From: DATCJU01 sp036562635
Lineage (GTDB): Bacteria; Actinomycetota; Actinomycetes; Mycobacteriales; Pseudonocardiaceae
DNA: 28,485 bases
Assembly (NCBI GenBank): GCA_036562635.1
Contig: DATCJU010000063.1
Location: 1-28,485, forward strand
Direction: 5' to 3'
Made by a program: the position numbers and the translations under genes. Under the pieces are notes generated by a model. The model did no database searches and was not told the DNA's origin. It saw only the letters and a list, made by a program, of their open reading frames with translations. Of this stretch, positions 1 through 8,530 are shown piece after piece. Every line of letters begins with the position of its first letter. Position 1 is the first letter of the stretch.

Positions 1-2828
1 GCCAGAACTACATCGAGGACGCGGTCCTCAACCACACCGAGGTGGCCGTCACCCTGGTGCGGCTGTTCGAGGCCCGGTTCGACCCGTCGCTGACCGACGA
101 GGCGCGCACGGCGCGGACCGAGGAGCTGACCGAGGAGTGCCGGCAGCTGATCGACCAGGTCACCAGCCTGGACGAGGACCGCATCCTGCGCAGTTACCTG
201 AGCCTGGTGCTGGCCACGCTGCGGACCAACTACTTCGTGCGGGACGCCGCCGGGCAGCCGCGTCCGTTCCTGTCCTTCAAGCTGGACCCGCGGGCGATCC
301 CGGGCCTGCCGGAGCCGCGTCCCCGCTTCGAGATCTTCGTCTACTCGTCGCGGGTGGAGGGCGTGCACCTGCGGTTCGGCCTGGTCGCCCGAGGTGGCCT
401 GCGCTGGTCGGACCGGCGGGAGGACTTCCGCACCGAGATCCTGGGTCTGGTCAAGGCCCAGGCGGTCAAGAACTCGGTGATCGTCCCGGTCGGTGCCAAG
501 GGTGGTTTCGTGGTCAAGCGCCCGCCGGCTCCGACCGGCGACCCGGCTCTGGACCGCGAGGCGCTGCAGCAGGAGGGCGTCGCCTGCTACCGGATGTTCA
601 TCTCCGGCCTGCTGGACCTGACCGACAACCTGGTGGACGGCCGGGTCGTGCCGCCGGCGGGTGTGGTCCGCTACGACGGGGACGACACCTACCTGGTGGT
701 CGCCGCGGACAAGGGCACCGCGACCTTCTCCGACATCGCCAACGAGGTGGCCACTTCCTACGGGTTCTGGTTGGGTGACGCCTTCGCCTCCGGTGGTTCG
801 GTGGGCTACGACCACAAGGCGATGGGCATCACCGCCCGCGGTGCGTGGGAGAGCGTCAAGCGGCACTTCCGCGAGCTGGGCGTGGACACCCAGAGCGAGG
901 ACTTCACCGTCGTCGGCATCGGGGACATGTCCGGTGACGTGTTCGGCAACGGCATGCTGCTGTCCGAGCACATCAGGCTGGTCGCGGCCTTCGACCACCG
1001 GCACGTCTTCATCGACCCGGACCCGGACGCGGCGACCTCGTACGCCGAGCGCCGTCGGCTGTTCGAGCTGCCCCGCTCCTCGTGGGACGACTACGACCGC
1101 AGCAAGATCAGCAAGGGTGGCGGCGTGTGGCCGCGGACCGCCAAGTCCATCCCGGTCAGCCCGGAGGCGCGGCGGGCGCTCGGACTGCCCGAGGGCGTCG
1201 AGCAGCTGTCCCCGCAGGAGATGATCAGGGCGATCCTGCAGGCCCCGGTCGACCTGCTGTGGAACGGCGGTATCGGCACCTACGTCAAGGCCTCCACCGA
1301 GACGCACGCCGAGGTCGGCGACAAGGCCAACGACGCGGTGCGGGTGGACGCCAAGGATCTGCGGGTCAAGGTGGTCGGCGAGGGCGGCAACCTCGGCTTC
1401 ACCCAGCGCGGCCGGATCGAGTTCGCCCGGAACGGCGGGAAGATCAACACCGACGCCCTGGACAACTCGGCCGGTGTGGACTGTTCGGACCACGAGGTCA
1501 ACATCAAGATCATGCTCGACCGGCTGGTGGCCGAGGGGCTCCTGAAGCCCGAGGAGCGCAACAAGCTGCTGGCCGAGATGACCGACGAGGTCGCCGAGCT
1601 GGTGCTGGCCGACAACTACCGGCAGAACGCGGTGCTCGGCGTGAGCCGGGCGCACGCCGCGCCGATGCTGTCGGTGCACGCCCGGTTGATCGCCGACCTG
1701 GAGGACAGGCGTGGCCTGGACCGGGAGCTGGAGGCGCTGCCCAGTCCGCAGCAGCTCAAGGCCCTGGACCAGGCCGGTGAGGGGCTGACCTCGCCGGAGC
1801 TGGCCACCCTGCTGGCGCACGTGAAGCTGGCGCTCAAGGAGGAGGTGCTGGCCAGCGACCTGCCCGACGCCGACGTCTTCGCCCACCGGCTGTCGGAGTA
1901 CTTCCCCCAGCGGCTGCGTGAACGGTTCGGCGACGCGATCGCCAGTCACCCGCTGCGCCGGGAGATCACGACCACCCTGTTGGTCAACGAGGTCGTCGAC
2001 GGTGGCGGGATCACCTACGCGTTCCGCCTGGCCGAGGAACTGAGCGCGGACGCCACCGACGCGGTGCGGGCGTTCATGGCCGTCACCAGGATCTTCGACC
2101 TGCCCTCGCTGTGGGCCGACATCGCGGCGCTGGACAACGTGGTGCCGACCCAGGTCGCCGACGCCATGGTGTTGGAGAGCCGGCGACTGCTGGACCGGGC
2201 GTCCCGCTGGCTGCTGACCAACCGGCCGCAGCCGCTGGCCGTCGGCGCGGAGATCAGCCGGTTCGCCCCCGTGGTCGCCGAGCTGGCTCCGCGGGTCCTG
2301 GAGCTGGTCCGTGGCCAGGAGCGGGAGGCGATCCTGGCCCAGGCCGAGGAGTTCGTGGCCCAGGGGGTTCCCGCCCAGCTGGCCCAGCGGGTGGCCTCGC
2401 TGCTGGCCGTCTTCGGGATGTTGGACATCACGGAGGTGGCCGAGCTGGCCGAGCGCGAGGCCGGGGCCTCCCGGGAGCGCAGCCCGTGGGAGACCGCGGA
2501 GCTGTACTACGCGCTGTCCGACCACCTGGGTATCGACGCCATGCTCACCTCGGTGAGCGCGCTGGAGCGGGGCAACCGGTGGCACGCCCTGGCCCGCCTG
2601 GCGCTGCGTGACGACCTCTACAGCTCGCTGCGGGCGATCACACTGGACGTGCTGTGCGGCAGCGACCCGGAGGACAGCGTCGAGGAGAAGATCGCCGCCT
2701 GGGAGCAGGCGAACTCCCTGCGCCTGGCCCGGGCTCGTGCCTCGCTGCGCGAGATCGAGGAGGCCGGCAGGCTCGACCTGGCCACGTTGTCCGTGGTCAC
2801 CCGGCAGCTGCGCAGCATGGTGCGCTGA
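1..2828 (+). CDS. gdh: NAD-specific glutamate dehydrogenase, large (180-kDa) class, 3' part
   Basis: Oxidatively deaminates glutamate to 2-oxoglutarate with NAD in the cytoplasm. The reading frame is open from base 3 and runs in from the left, so the N-terminal part (about 600-700 residues in the roughly 1,600-residue family) is outside the window; a GTG at 42 is internal. Visible are the catalytic core with GLRWSDRREDFRTE (about bases 390-440) and the glycine-lysine stretch GAKGGFVVKR (about 490-520), the nucleotide-binding segment GIGDMSGDVFGNGM (about 915-960), then LLWNGGIGTYVK and GEGGNLGFTQRGR, and a long helical C-terminus. These match the bacterial NAD-GDH family. In mycobacteria the enzyme is inhibited by the FHA protein GarA; no garA is seen here. 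A large palindromic terminator follows the stop. Identity is secure. Confidence 0.96.
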   Translation, partial: QNYIEDAVLNHTEVAVTLVRLFEARFDPSLTDEARTARTEELTEECRQLIDQVTSLDEDRILRSYLSLVLATLRTNYFVRDAAGQPRPFLSFKLDPRAIPGLPEPRPRFEIFVYSSRVEGVHLRFGLVARGGLRWSDRREDFRTEILGLVKAQAVKNSVIVPVGAKGGFVVKRPPAPTGDPALDREALQQEGVACYRMFISGLLDLTDNLVDGRVVPPAGVVRYDGDDTYLVVAADKGTATFSDIANEVATSYGFWLGDAFASGGSVGYDHKAMGITARGAWESVKRHFRELGVDTQSEDFTVVGIGDMSGDVFGNGMLLSEHIRLVAAFDHRHVFIDPDPDAATSYAERRRLFELPRSSWDDYDRSKISKGGGVWPRTAKSIPVSPEARRALGLPEGVEQLSPQEMIRAILQAPVDLLWNGGIGTYVKASTETHAEVGDKANDAVRVDAKDLRVKVVGEGGNLGFTQRGRIEFARNGGKINTDALDNSAGVDCSDHEVNIKIMLDRLVAEGLLKPEERNKLLAEMTDEVAELVLADNYRQNAVLGVSRAHAAPMLSVHARLIADLEDRRGLDRELEALPSPQQLKALDQAGEGLTSPELATLLAHVKLALKEEVLASDLPDADVFAHRLSEYFPQRLRERFGDAIASHPLRREITTTLLVNEVVDGGGITYAFRLAEELSADATDAVRAFMAVTRIFDLPSLWADIAALDNVVPTQVADAMVLESRRLLDRASRWLLTNRPQPLAVGAEISRFAPVVAELAPRVLELVRGQEREAILAQAEEFVAQGVPAQLAQRVASLLAVFGMLDITEVAELAEREAGASRERSPWETAELYYALSDHLGIDAMLTSVSALERGNRWHALARLALRDDLYSSLRAITLDVLCGSDPEDSVEEKIAAWEQANSLRLARARASLREIEEAGRLDLATLSVVTRQLRSMVR

Positions 2829-2852
2829 CCGGACACCGGTCGTCCGATCGGT

Positions 2853-2890
2853 ACGCGGCCCCGGGTGGGACGTCCCACCCGGGGCCGCGT
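2853..2890. terminator. 38-bp perfect palindrome after gdh
   Basis: The 38 bases form a perfect palindrome: arms 2853-2870 and 2873-2890 around a central CG. As RNA this gives a 17-bp GC-rich stem with a 4-base loop. It starts 25 bases after the gdh stop and has no U-tract, as is usual for actinobacterial terminators. Confidence 0.75.
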
Positions 2891-2987
2891 CACCGCGTGC
2901 GGAGGGGCCGAGTACGTTGGGCTGCTGGTGACTCCGTTGGGGAGTCGTGGCATTACTCGTTCAGCCCTGGTGGGAGGCTCTGTCGTC

Positions 2988-3419
2988 GTGGGCGCGTTCG
3001 TCACCGAGGTCCGGCCACGCTGGTCGGACATGGACGCCTTCGGGCATGTCAACCACGCCAACACGGTGACGTTGCTGGAGGACGCGCGGGTCGGCCTGCT
3101 GTTCGTGGAGGCGAGCCGGCGTGGGCTGACCGGCATGGCCCAGGGCATGGTGGTGGCCCGGCTCGTGGTCAACTACCACGCGCCGCTGGTGTTCACCGGT
3201 GATCCGGTGCGGGTCGAGATCGCGGTACGGGCACTGCGGGCGGCGTCGTTCGTGCTGGACTACCGGCTGTACGGCGGGCGCTCGGAGCAGGACGAGGTGG
3301 TGGCCACCGCGGAGACGCTGATGGCCCCGTTCGACGTGGCCGCGGGTCGGCCCAGGCGGTTGACGGAGGCCGAGCGTGACTTCCTGGCCGGATACCACTC
3401 GGGAGGTCGCGTTGCCTGA
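2988..3419 (+). CDS. Acyl-CoA thioesterase, hotdog fold (4HBT/YbgC type)
   Basis: Predicted 143-residue cytoplasmic thioesterase hydrolysing an acyl-CoA; substrate unknown. The N-terminus carries the family motif W-S-D-M-D-A-F-G-H-V-N-H (residues 12-23). D16 aligns with the catalytic Asp17 of 4-hydroxybenzoyl-CoA thioesterase. The rest fits a single hotdog domain of normal length. I chose GTG 2988 because GGGAGG lies at 2972-2977, 10 bases upstream, and the motif then sits at the expected distance from the N-terminus; the frame is open further upstream but crosses the gdh terminator. The gene overlaps the next one by 8 bases, so the two are probably co-translated. A Rv2475c-like gene next to gdh is, from memory, also the mycobacterial arrangement. 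Confidence 0.88.
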   Translation: MGAFVTEVRPRWSDMDAFGHVNHANTVTLLEDARVGLLFVEASRRGLTGMAQGMVVARLVVNYHAPLVFTGDPVRVEIAVRALRAASFVLDYRLYGGRSEQDEVVATAETLMAPFDVAAGRPRRLTEAERDFLAGYHSGGRVA

Positions 3420-4056
3420 GCTGAGGATCGCCGATCCGAGCGAACGTGACGATCTCGGCGCCTTCGTGGCCAGGGCGGTGCGGCTGGACGCACAGTGCCT
3501 GGTCCGGTTGCGTGCCAGGGCGGGTTCGGAGCTCGTGGACGCGTGGGCAGCCACCCCCTTCGACACCCTCGCCGTCCGCTCGGTGGCCGGCACGGTGGAA
3601 CCGGCGGACGTGACCGTGTCCGGCAACGAGCTTCTCGCGGCACTGGCCGTGGTGGGTGGGGAGAAGCTTGACCTGGGCCCGGCCATGGACCTGATGTGGC
3701 GCTCGCAGCTGCCCCCGAGCGAGGGCTGGCGGCACGTCGACGACCTGCCGGCCCGGGTGGTCTCGGACCTGGCCGACCGTGGGGTGGCGGTGGCCCGGGA
3801 GAACCTGGGGCCGCACGGTACGCCCCCGGCCTCGTTGCTTGACCAGACCGTGCTCACGGTCAGTGGCGCCGGCCTGGAGGTGCGGATCCCGCTGCGCTGT
3901 CTGTTCGCCCTGTTCGGGATGGGCTTCCTCGGCCCCGAGGCCAGGAACGGGGAGGACGTGGTGCGGATCAGCGCCACCGACTCGTGGTTGCGCATGGACG
4001 CCCGCTACGGCGCCGTGGTGCGGCGCCGGCACACCCTGCTGCCCCTGCTCGTGTGA
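3412..4056 (+). CDS. Conserved actinobacterial protein of unknown function (Rv2474c-like by position)
   Basis: A 214-residue protein with no domain I recognise. It starts at TTG 3412, inside the last codons of the thioesterase; GGGAGG at 3401-3406 is 5 bases upstream and decides the start. The N-terminus (PELRIADPSERDDLGAF) is acidic and there is no signal peptide or clear membrane segment. A hydrophobic stretch near residues 160-175 (LRCLFALFGMGFLG) could be a buried helix. The C-terminus ends in an Arg-rich stretch (RRRHTLLPLLV). Its length and its place after the thioesterase match what I recall of Rv2474c (about 217 residues), also uncharacterised. Translational coupling suggests a shared function with the thioesterase, but no substrate or partner is visible. 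Confidence 0.8.
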   Translation: MPELRIADPSERDDLGAFVARAVRLDAQCLVRLRARAGSELVDAWAATPFDTLAVRSVAGTVEPADVTVSGNELLAALAVVGGEKLDLGPAMDLMWRSQLPPSEGWRHVDDLPARVVSDLADRGVAVARENLGPHGTPPASLLDQTVLTVSGAGLEVRIPLRCLFALFGMGFLGPEARNGEDVVRISATDSWLRMDARYGAVVRRRHTLLPLLV

Positions 4057-4104
4057 GGAGGCGGCGCCCGGTGGCGCGCGCCGACCGTTGCCGTGGCGGT
4101 GGCG

Positions 4105-5031
4105 TCACCGGGTGGCGGTCGTGGCGGCGGTGGTTCGGGGCCGCCGTGCCGGTGCGGCGAGCAGGCTCAGCCCCGTGAAGACCAGCAGTGCACCCACCCC
4201 GGTGCCCCAGGTCACCGGCTCGCTCAGGACCAGGATGCCCAGTGCGGCGGCCACCACCGGCTCGGCCAGGTTCAGTGTGGCCACGACCGAGGCCGGGAGC
4301 ACCCGCAGACCGGCCCCGAACAACAGGTAGGCCAGCACGGTGGGTACCAGGGCCAGGTAACCGGCCACGGCCAGGCCTCCGGCGCTGTCCAGGCCGCCCG
4401 GCCAGCGCAGCGCGAGCACCGGGAGCAGCAGCACGGCACTGGCGCCGAACAGCAGGCCCATGGCACCGTCCGAGCGTTGCCCGGAGCTGATCAGCCGGCC
4501 CCCGGCCACCGTGTAGATGCCGTAGCCGAGACCGGCCACCAGGGCTGGTACCAGCCCGATCAGGGCGCCGTTCCCGTCGGTCTCCGGCCCGGTGAGCACC
4601 AGAACCGTGGTGCCCGCCACGGCCAGTGCGGTGGCCAGCGCCCAGCGCGTCCCGGGTGGACGGCGGGTCACGACCCACTCGACCACACCGGTCCACACCG
4701 GACAGGAGCCCAGGGCGACGACGGTGCCCACGGCGACCCCGGCCAGCCGGACCCCGGTGAAGAACCCGATCTGGTAGAGGGCCACTCCGACCGCGCCGGC
4801 GAGCAGAACCCCACGTGGGGCCGAGGGGACACCGCGGAACGCGCCGCGGGCCCAGGCCAGGGCGGCGAGCACCGCGCCGGCCAGCACCACGCGGGCCGCA
4901 CCGACGGCGAGCGGGTCCAGCCCGTCGGGGCCCAGTTCCTGCGCGGTGCCCGTGGTGCCGAACAGCATCGAGGCCACGAGGACGAGCAGGACGGCACGGC
5001 CGGAAGACTTCTCGGACATCCTGCCCATCAT
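4105..5031 (-). CDS. EamA/DMT-family transporter, RhaT-like
   Basis: A 308-residue inner-membrane protein of the drug/metabolite transporter superfamily, probably an exporter of a small metabolite; substrate not predictable. About ten hydrophobic segments form two EamA repeats, the first opening with AVLLVLVASMLFGTTGTAQE and the second with GLVPALVAGLGYGIYTVAGG; both contain the glycine-rich helices typical of the family. The C-terminus is short and basic. Starts at 5031, 5028 and 5019 (MMGRM) are all possible; none has a strong ribosome site. It is convergent with the unknown gene ending at 4056, with 48 bases between stops, and lies downstream of the GH13 gene on the same strand. Confidence 0.9.
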   Translation of the reverse strand: MMGRMSEKSSGRAVLLVLVASMLFGTTGTAQELGPDGLDPLAVGAARVVLAGAVLAALAWARGAFRGVPSAPRGVLLAGAVGVALYQIGFFTGVRLAGVAVGTVVALGSCPVWTGVVEWVVTRRPPGTRWALATALAVAGTTVLVLTGPETDGNGALIGLVPALVAGLGYGIYTVAGGRLISSGQRSDGAMGLLFGASAVLLLPVLALRWPGGLDSAGGLAVAGYLALVPTVLAYLLFGAGLRVLPASVVATLNLAEPVVAAALGILVLSEPVTWGTGVGALLVFTGLSLLAAPARRPRTTAATTATR

Positions 5032-5196
5032 CCGATGACTCGCCGGCGGTCGTCGACCACTTTCCCGTCACACTGGTTCGCCCGCCGGGACTGGCAGCCC
5101 TGGCGGGTGGGGCGGCGCCACCGTGTGGTGCGACGCCGTTCGCCGCCTCGGGCGTGAGGGTGCCTTCTCACCAGGGTTCTCGCCGGAACGACCGGA

Positions 5197-6813
5197 TCAG
5201 ACCAGCCAGGCCGCGGTGTCCGGCGGCATGAGCTCGCCCTGCAGCGGGGAGCTGGCCAGCAGCACCTCACCCGGAGGCAGGGGGACCAGGGCGCCGGAGG
5301 TGTTGAGCGCGCAGATCAGGCCGCTGCCCTTGCGGCGGAAGGCGAAACAGCCGGGCGGGGCCCCGTACCACTCGATCTGCTGTCCGGAGAAGGCCGGGTG
5401 CGTCCGACGCAGCTCCAGCGCCTGCCGGTAGAGCGAGAGCACCGAGTCCGGGTCCTCCAACTGCGCTTCCACGGTGAGCCGACCCCAGTCCGACGGCATC
5501 GGCAACCAGGTCTGCGTGCTGCTGGAGAAGCCGTAGGGCGGTTGGTCGCCTTCCCAGGGGAGGGGTACCCGGCACCCGTTCCGGTCGGGGTCGGTGGACT
5601 CGGAACCTCCCTTCGGCAGGGCGTGCAGCGTCCACTCCGGCAGGTCGACGTGGGGCAGCCCCAGCTCCTCGCCGTTGTACAGGTAGATCGCCCCGGGAAG
5701 GGCCAGCAGCACCAGGGCCATCGCCCGGGCCCGGCGCAGGCCGGTCTCGCCTCCGCCGTAGCGGCTGAGGTGCCGCACCGTGTCGGGGTGGGACAGCATC
5801 CAGGCGGGAGGAGCGCCGACCGGGGCCACGGCCGCGACCGACCGTTCGATCTCCCGGCGGACGGCGTCGGCGTCGAAGGGCGCGGCCACGAGCCGGTGGC
5901 CGAGCCCCAGGTGCAGTTCGTCCGGCCGCAGGTAGCGGGCGAACCGCTCCTCGTCCCACACCCGGATCTCACCGGTGACGATCCGCCCCGGGTACTCGTC
6001 GAGCACCCTGCGGATCGCGCGATGGATCTCGTGCACCCCGTCGTGGTCGAACCGTGGGTCGTGCCCGTCGTCGCGGGTCGACCCGGTGGTGGGGGCGAGT
6101 ACGGCCGGATCCACGTCCGGCAGGTGGGGCGGTGGGGTCACGGCGTCGGCCGCACCGATCCGGAAACCGTCCACCCCGCGGTCCAGCCAGAACCGCAGGG
6201 TGCGTTCCAGGTCCACCCGCACCTCGGGGTCGTCCCAGTTCAGGTTCGGCTGGTCCGGGCCGAGCAGGTGCAGGTACCACTGTCCGTCGTCCGCCCGGGT
6301 CCACGCCGGACCTCCCCGGACACCGCGCCAGTTGTTCGGCGGCAGTTCCCCGTTCGGCCCCCGACCGTCCCGGAAGACGTAGCGGTTCCGCTCCGGACTG
6401 CCCGGGCCCGCGCGCAGCGCCGCCCGGAACCACTCGTGCTGGCTGCCGGTGTGATTGACCGCCAGGTCGATCGTGACCCGGAGGCCGTGCGCGTGTGCGT
6501 CCGCGACGAGCCGGTCGAACGTCGCCAGGTCCCCGAACAGCGGGTCGACGTCCCGTGGGTCGGTCACGTCGTGGCCGTCGGCGGCCATGGGGGAGCGGTG
6601 GAACGGTGTCAGCCAGAGCGCGTCCACACCCAACAGTTCCAGGTAGCCGAGTCGGCTGCGGATGCCCTCCAGGTCACCCACCCCGTCACCGTCGGAGTCC
6701 GCGAAGGATCGGACGTGGACCTGGTAGAAGACCGCGTTCCTCCACCAGTCGGGGTTGTCGGCGATCACGTTGCGGGAGTCGGCGGATCGTCGCACGGTGA
6801 GCCATCCTGCCAT
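5197..6813 (-). CDS. aglA: GH13 alpha-glucosidase-like protein with altered catalytic residues
   Basis: Homologous along its length to actinobacterial alpha-glucosidases/oligo-1,6-glucosidases of GH13, which cleave terminal alpha-glucosidic bonds. The (beta/alpha)8 barrel starts at WWRNAVFYQVHVRSFAD; the beta-sandwich C-domain follows RVPLPWEGDQPPYGFS. From ATG 6813, region I is intact (D116, NH with H121), as are R218 of region II, E282 of region III (TGEIRV) and D344 of region IV. The nucleophile Asp expected two residues after R218 is G220 (GFRIG, codon GGT). The NHD motif reads H-P-D (342-344), and the Tyr of the GYD motif is H81. It may be inactive or altered in function. The start is unsettled: GTG 6903 adds 30 Pro-rich residues, and GTG 6795 has AGGA 9 bases upstream. 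glbO lies just upstream on the same strand. The symbol follows Rv2471. Confidence 0.88.
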   Translation of the reverse strand: MAGWLTVRRSADSRNVIADNPDWWRNAVFYQVHVRSFADSDGDGVGDLEGIRSRLGYLELLGVDALWLTPFHRSPMAADGHDVTDPRDVDPLFGDLATFDRLVADAHAHGLRVTIDLAVNHTGSQHEWFRAALRAGPGSPERNRYVFRDGRGPNGELPPNNWRGVRGGPAWTRADDGQWYLHLLGPDQPNLNWDDPEVRVDLERTLRFWLDRGVDGFRIGAADAVTPPPHLPDVDPAVLAPTTGSTRDDGHDPRFDHDGVHEIHRAIRRVLDEYPGRIVTGEIRVWDEERFARYLRPDELHLGLGHRLVAAPFDADAVRREIERSVAAVAPVGAPPAWMLSHPDTVRHLSRYGGGETGLRRARAMALVLLALPGAIYLYNGEELGLPHVDLPEWTLHALPKGGSESTDPDRNGCRVPLPWEGDQPPYGFSSSTQTWLPMPSDWGRLTVEAQLEDPDSVLSLYRQALELRRTHPAFSGQQIEWYGAPPGCFAFRRKGSGLICALNTSGALVPLPPGEVLLASSPLQGELMPPDTAAWLV

Positions 6814-6951
6814 CGGTGGCCGGTACGCCGGCCCCCTTCCAGGGGGGTGTCGTCGTTCGGGTGAGGGGGTGGCGCCGGGCGCGGTGGAGGGCGCCACGGG
6901 CACCGGCGGTGACCGGCCGTGACTGTCGGAGCCGGACGTTCGTCGAGTGGG

Positions 6952-7329
6952 TCAGAACCAGGCGTTCATCAGGCTGTTGGCGGCCATCTCCAGGTACTGC
7001 CACAGCTGCTCGCGGTGCCGTTCCTCCAGGCCGGCCTCGTCCACGGCGATCCGCATGCAGCGGAGCCAGGCGTCCCGTTCGGCCGGGCCGATCCGGAACG
7101 GGGCGTGCCGCATCCGCAGCCGGGGATGGCCCCGTCGTTCCGAGTAGGTGTGCGGTCCGCCCCAGTACTGCATGAGGAACAGTCGCAGCCGCTCCTCCGC
7201 CGGGCCGAGATCCTCCTCGGGGTACATCGGCCGGAGCAGTTCGTCCTTGGCCACCTCGGCATAGAAGCGGGAGACGATCCGGCGGAACGTCTCCTCACCA
7301 CCCACCGCCTGGTAGAAGTTCTCCGGCAC
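6952..7329 (-). CDS. glbO: Group II truncated haemoglobin (trHbO)
   Basis: A 125-residue 2/2 haemoglobin that binds haem and O2; in mycobacteria it is linked to oxygen and peroxide chemistry near the membrane. Expected residues are present: Tyr23 (B10), Tyr36 (CD1, in MYPEED), proximal His75 in RMRHAPF, and Trp88 (G8). With GTG 7329 as start this numbering equals that of M. tuberculosis GlbO. GGGAGG lies 9 bases upstream of that GTG, so I prefer it to the ATG at 7356. The block from RLRLFLMQYW to SERRGHPRLRMRHAPF is nearly invariant in actinobacterial GlbO. It sits immediately upstream of the GH13 gene on the same strand, as I recall for Rv2470-Rv2471. Confidence 0.96.
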   Translation of the reverse strand: MPENFYQAVGGEETFRRIVSRFYAEVAKDELLRPMYPEEDLGPAEERLRLFLMQYWGGPHTYSERRGHPRLRMRHAPFRIGPAERDAWLRCMRIAVDEAGLEERHREQLWQYLEMAANSLMNAWF

Positions 7330-7408
7330 TGTCGTCACCCTCCCATAGTGGCGCACGCCGGGCGTGACCTGTCGAGGAGCCCCGGCTCACGGTGCTGCAC
7401 CCGGTGGT

Positions 7409-7440
7409 CCGCGGTGGGAGCATCGGGGCTCCCACCGCGG
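7409..7440 (-). terminator. Hairpin terminator after the MscS gene
   Basis: Perfect 13-bp inverted repeat, arms 7409-7421 and 7428-7440, with a 6-base loop. It begins 11 bases beyond the stop of the mechanosensitive channel gene and separates it from glbO. Confidence 0.7.
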
Positions 7441-7450
7441 TGGATCGGTG

Positions 7451-8530
7451 TCAGTTCTGTGACGCGGCGGTCGAGCCGAAGGCACGCAGGGCGAACGGAG
7501 GCTCGATCCCCGCTTCGTCGAAGGCGGACTTGATCCGGGCCCGCAGGGCTCGCTGCACCGCCCACTGCCGGCCCGGACGCACCTTCACGGTCAGTCGCAG
7601 GGTGACGCTCTCCTCGGTGACCTTCTCCACGCCGAGTACCTCGGGGGACTCCAGCACGTCCTCGGCGAGCGGTGCCTGCTGGGTGGCCTCGGCGGCGACC
7701 TTCCCGGCCAGTTCGATGGCGCTGGCCACATTGGTGCTGTGCGAGACCGGAAGGTCCACCACCGCCACGGCGTAGCCCTGGCTGGAGTTGCCGACCCGCA
7801 TGATCTCGCCGTTGCGCACGTACCAGACGGTGCCGTTGATGTCCCGGACTGTGGTGACCCGCAGGCCCACCGCCTCCACGACGCCGGTGGCCTCGCCCAG
7901 GTTGACGATGTCCCCGACCCCGTACTGGTCCTCGAGCATCATGAAGATCCCGGACAGGAAGTCCTTGACCAGGTTCTGTGCACCGAAGCCCAGGGCGATA
8001 CCGACGATCCCGGCCGACGCGATGATCGGGCCCAGTTCGATGCCGAGCTGGCTGAGCACCATCAGGAACGCCAGCATGAGGATCACGAACGACGAGACCG
8101 ACCGGAGCAACGAGCCGATGGTCTTGGCCCGCTGGGCCCGACGTTCGGACAGCAGGGGTCCGGCCATCTCCGGTCGGCGCTCCTTGAGCGGCCGGAGCAG
8201 CACCGGGAGCTTGGTCGAGTCGCCACCTCCCTGGGTGAACCGGTCGATGGCCCGGTGCACCACCCGACGGAGGACGAACGCCACCACCAGGATCAGCACG
8301 ATGCGCCCGGCGCCCTTCGCCAGCTCGAGCAGCAGGTCGGGGCCCCGCTCGGCGAACCACGCCGCGAACCCGGTGGGATCCTCGGTGAGCATCTGCACCG
8401 CGTTGAGCGGGTCGCCGAACGGGCCCCCGGTGCCACCCGGGACACCGGGCACGGTCGGTGAGCTCGTGGGGTCGGAGGAGGCGCCGGCGAGGTACGGGGA
8501 ACGTTGTGCGGGGACGGGGGACGCGAGCAC
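7451..8530 (-). CDS. Small-conductance mechanosensitive ion channel (MscS family)
   Basis: A 359-residue membrane channel that opens on hypo-osmotic stress to release solutes. After a Pro/Gly-rich N-terminus there are three hydrophobic helices: about residues 75-90 (IVLILVVAFVL), 148-168 (FVILMLAFLMVLSQLGI) and the pore helix at about 170-200. The pore helix reads ASAGIVGIALGFGAQNLVKD, the Ala/Gly-packed TM3 of MscS, followed by the beta-domain signature EDQYGVGDIVNLG. A cytoplasmic vestibule domain ends in a basic C-terminus. GTG 8530 follows the TAA of the upstream peptidase with no gap, and GGAGAG (8542-8537) is correctly spaced, so translation is probably coupled to the peptidase. Confidence 0.94.
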   Translation of the reverse strand: MLASPVPAQRSPYLAGASSDPTSSPTVPGVPGGTGGPFGDPLNAVQMLTEDPTGFAAWFAERGPDLLLELAKGAGRIVLILVVAFVLRRVVHRAIDRFTQGGGDSTKLPVLLRPLKERRPEMAGPLLSERRAQRAKTIGSLLRSVSSFVILMLAFLMVLSQLGIELGPIIASAGIVGIALGFGAQNLVKDFLSGIFMMLEDQYGVGDIVNLGEATGVVEAVGLRVTTVRDINGTVWYVRNGEIMRVGNSSQGYAVAVVDLPVSHSTNVASAIELAGKVAAEATQQAPLAEDVLESPEVLGVEKVTEESVTLRLTVKVRPGRQWAVQRALRARIKSAFDEAGIEPPFALRAFGSTAASQN

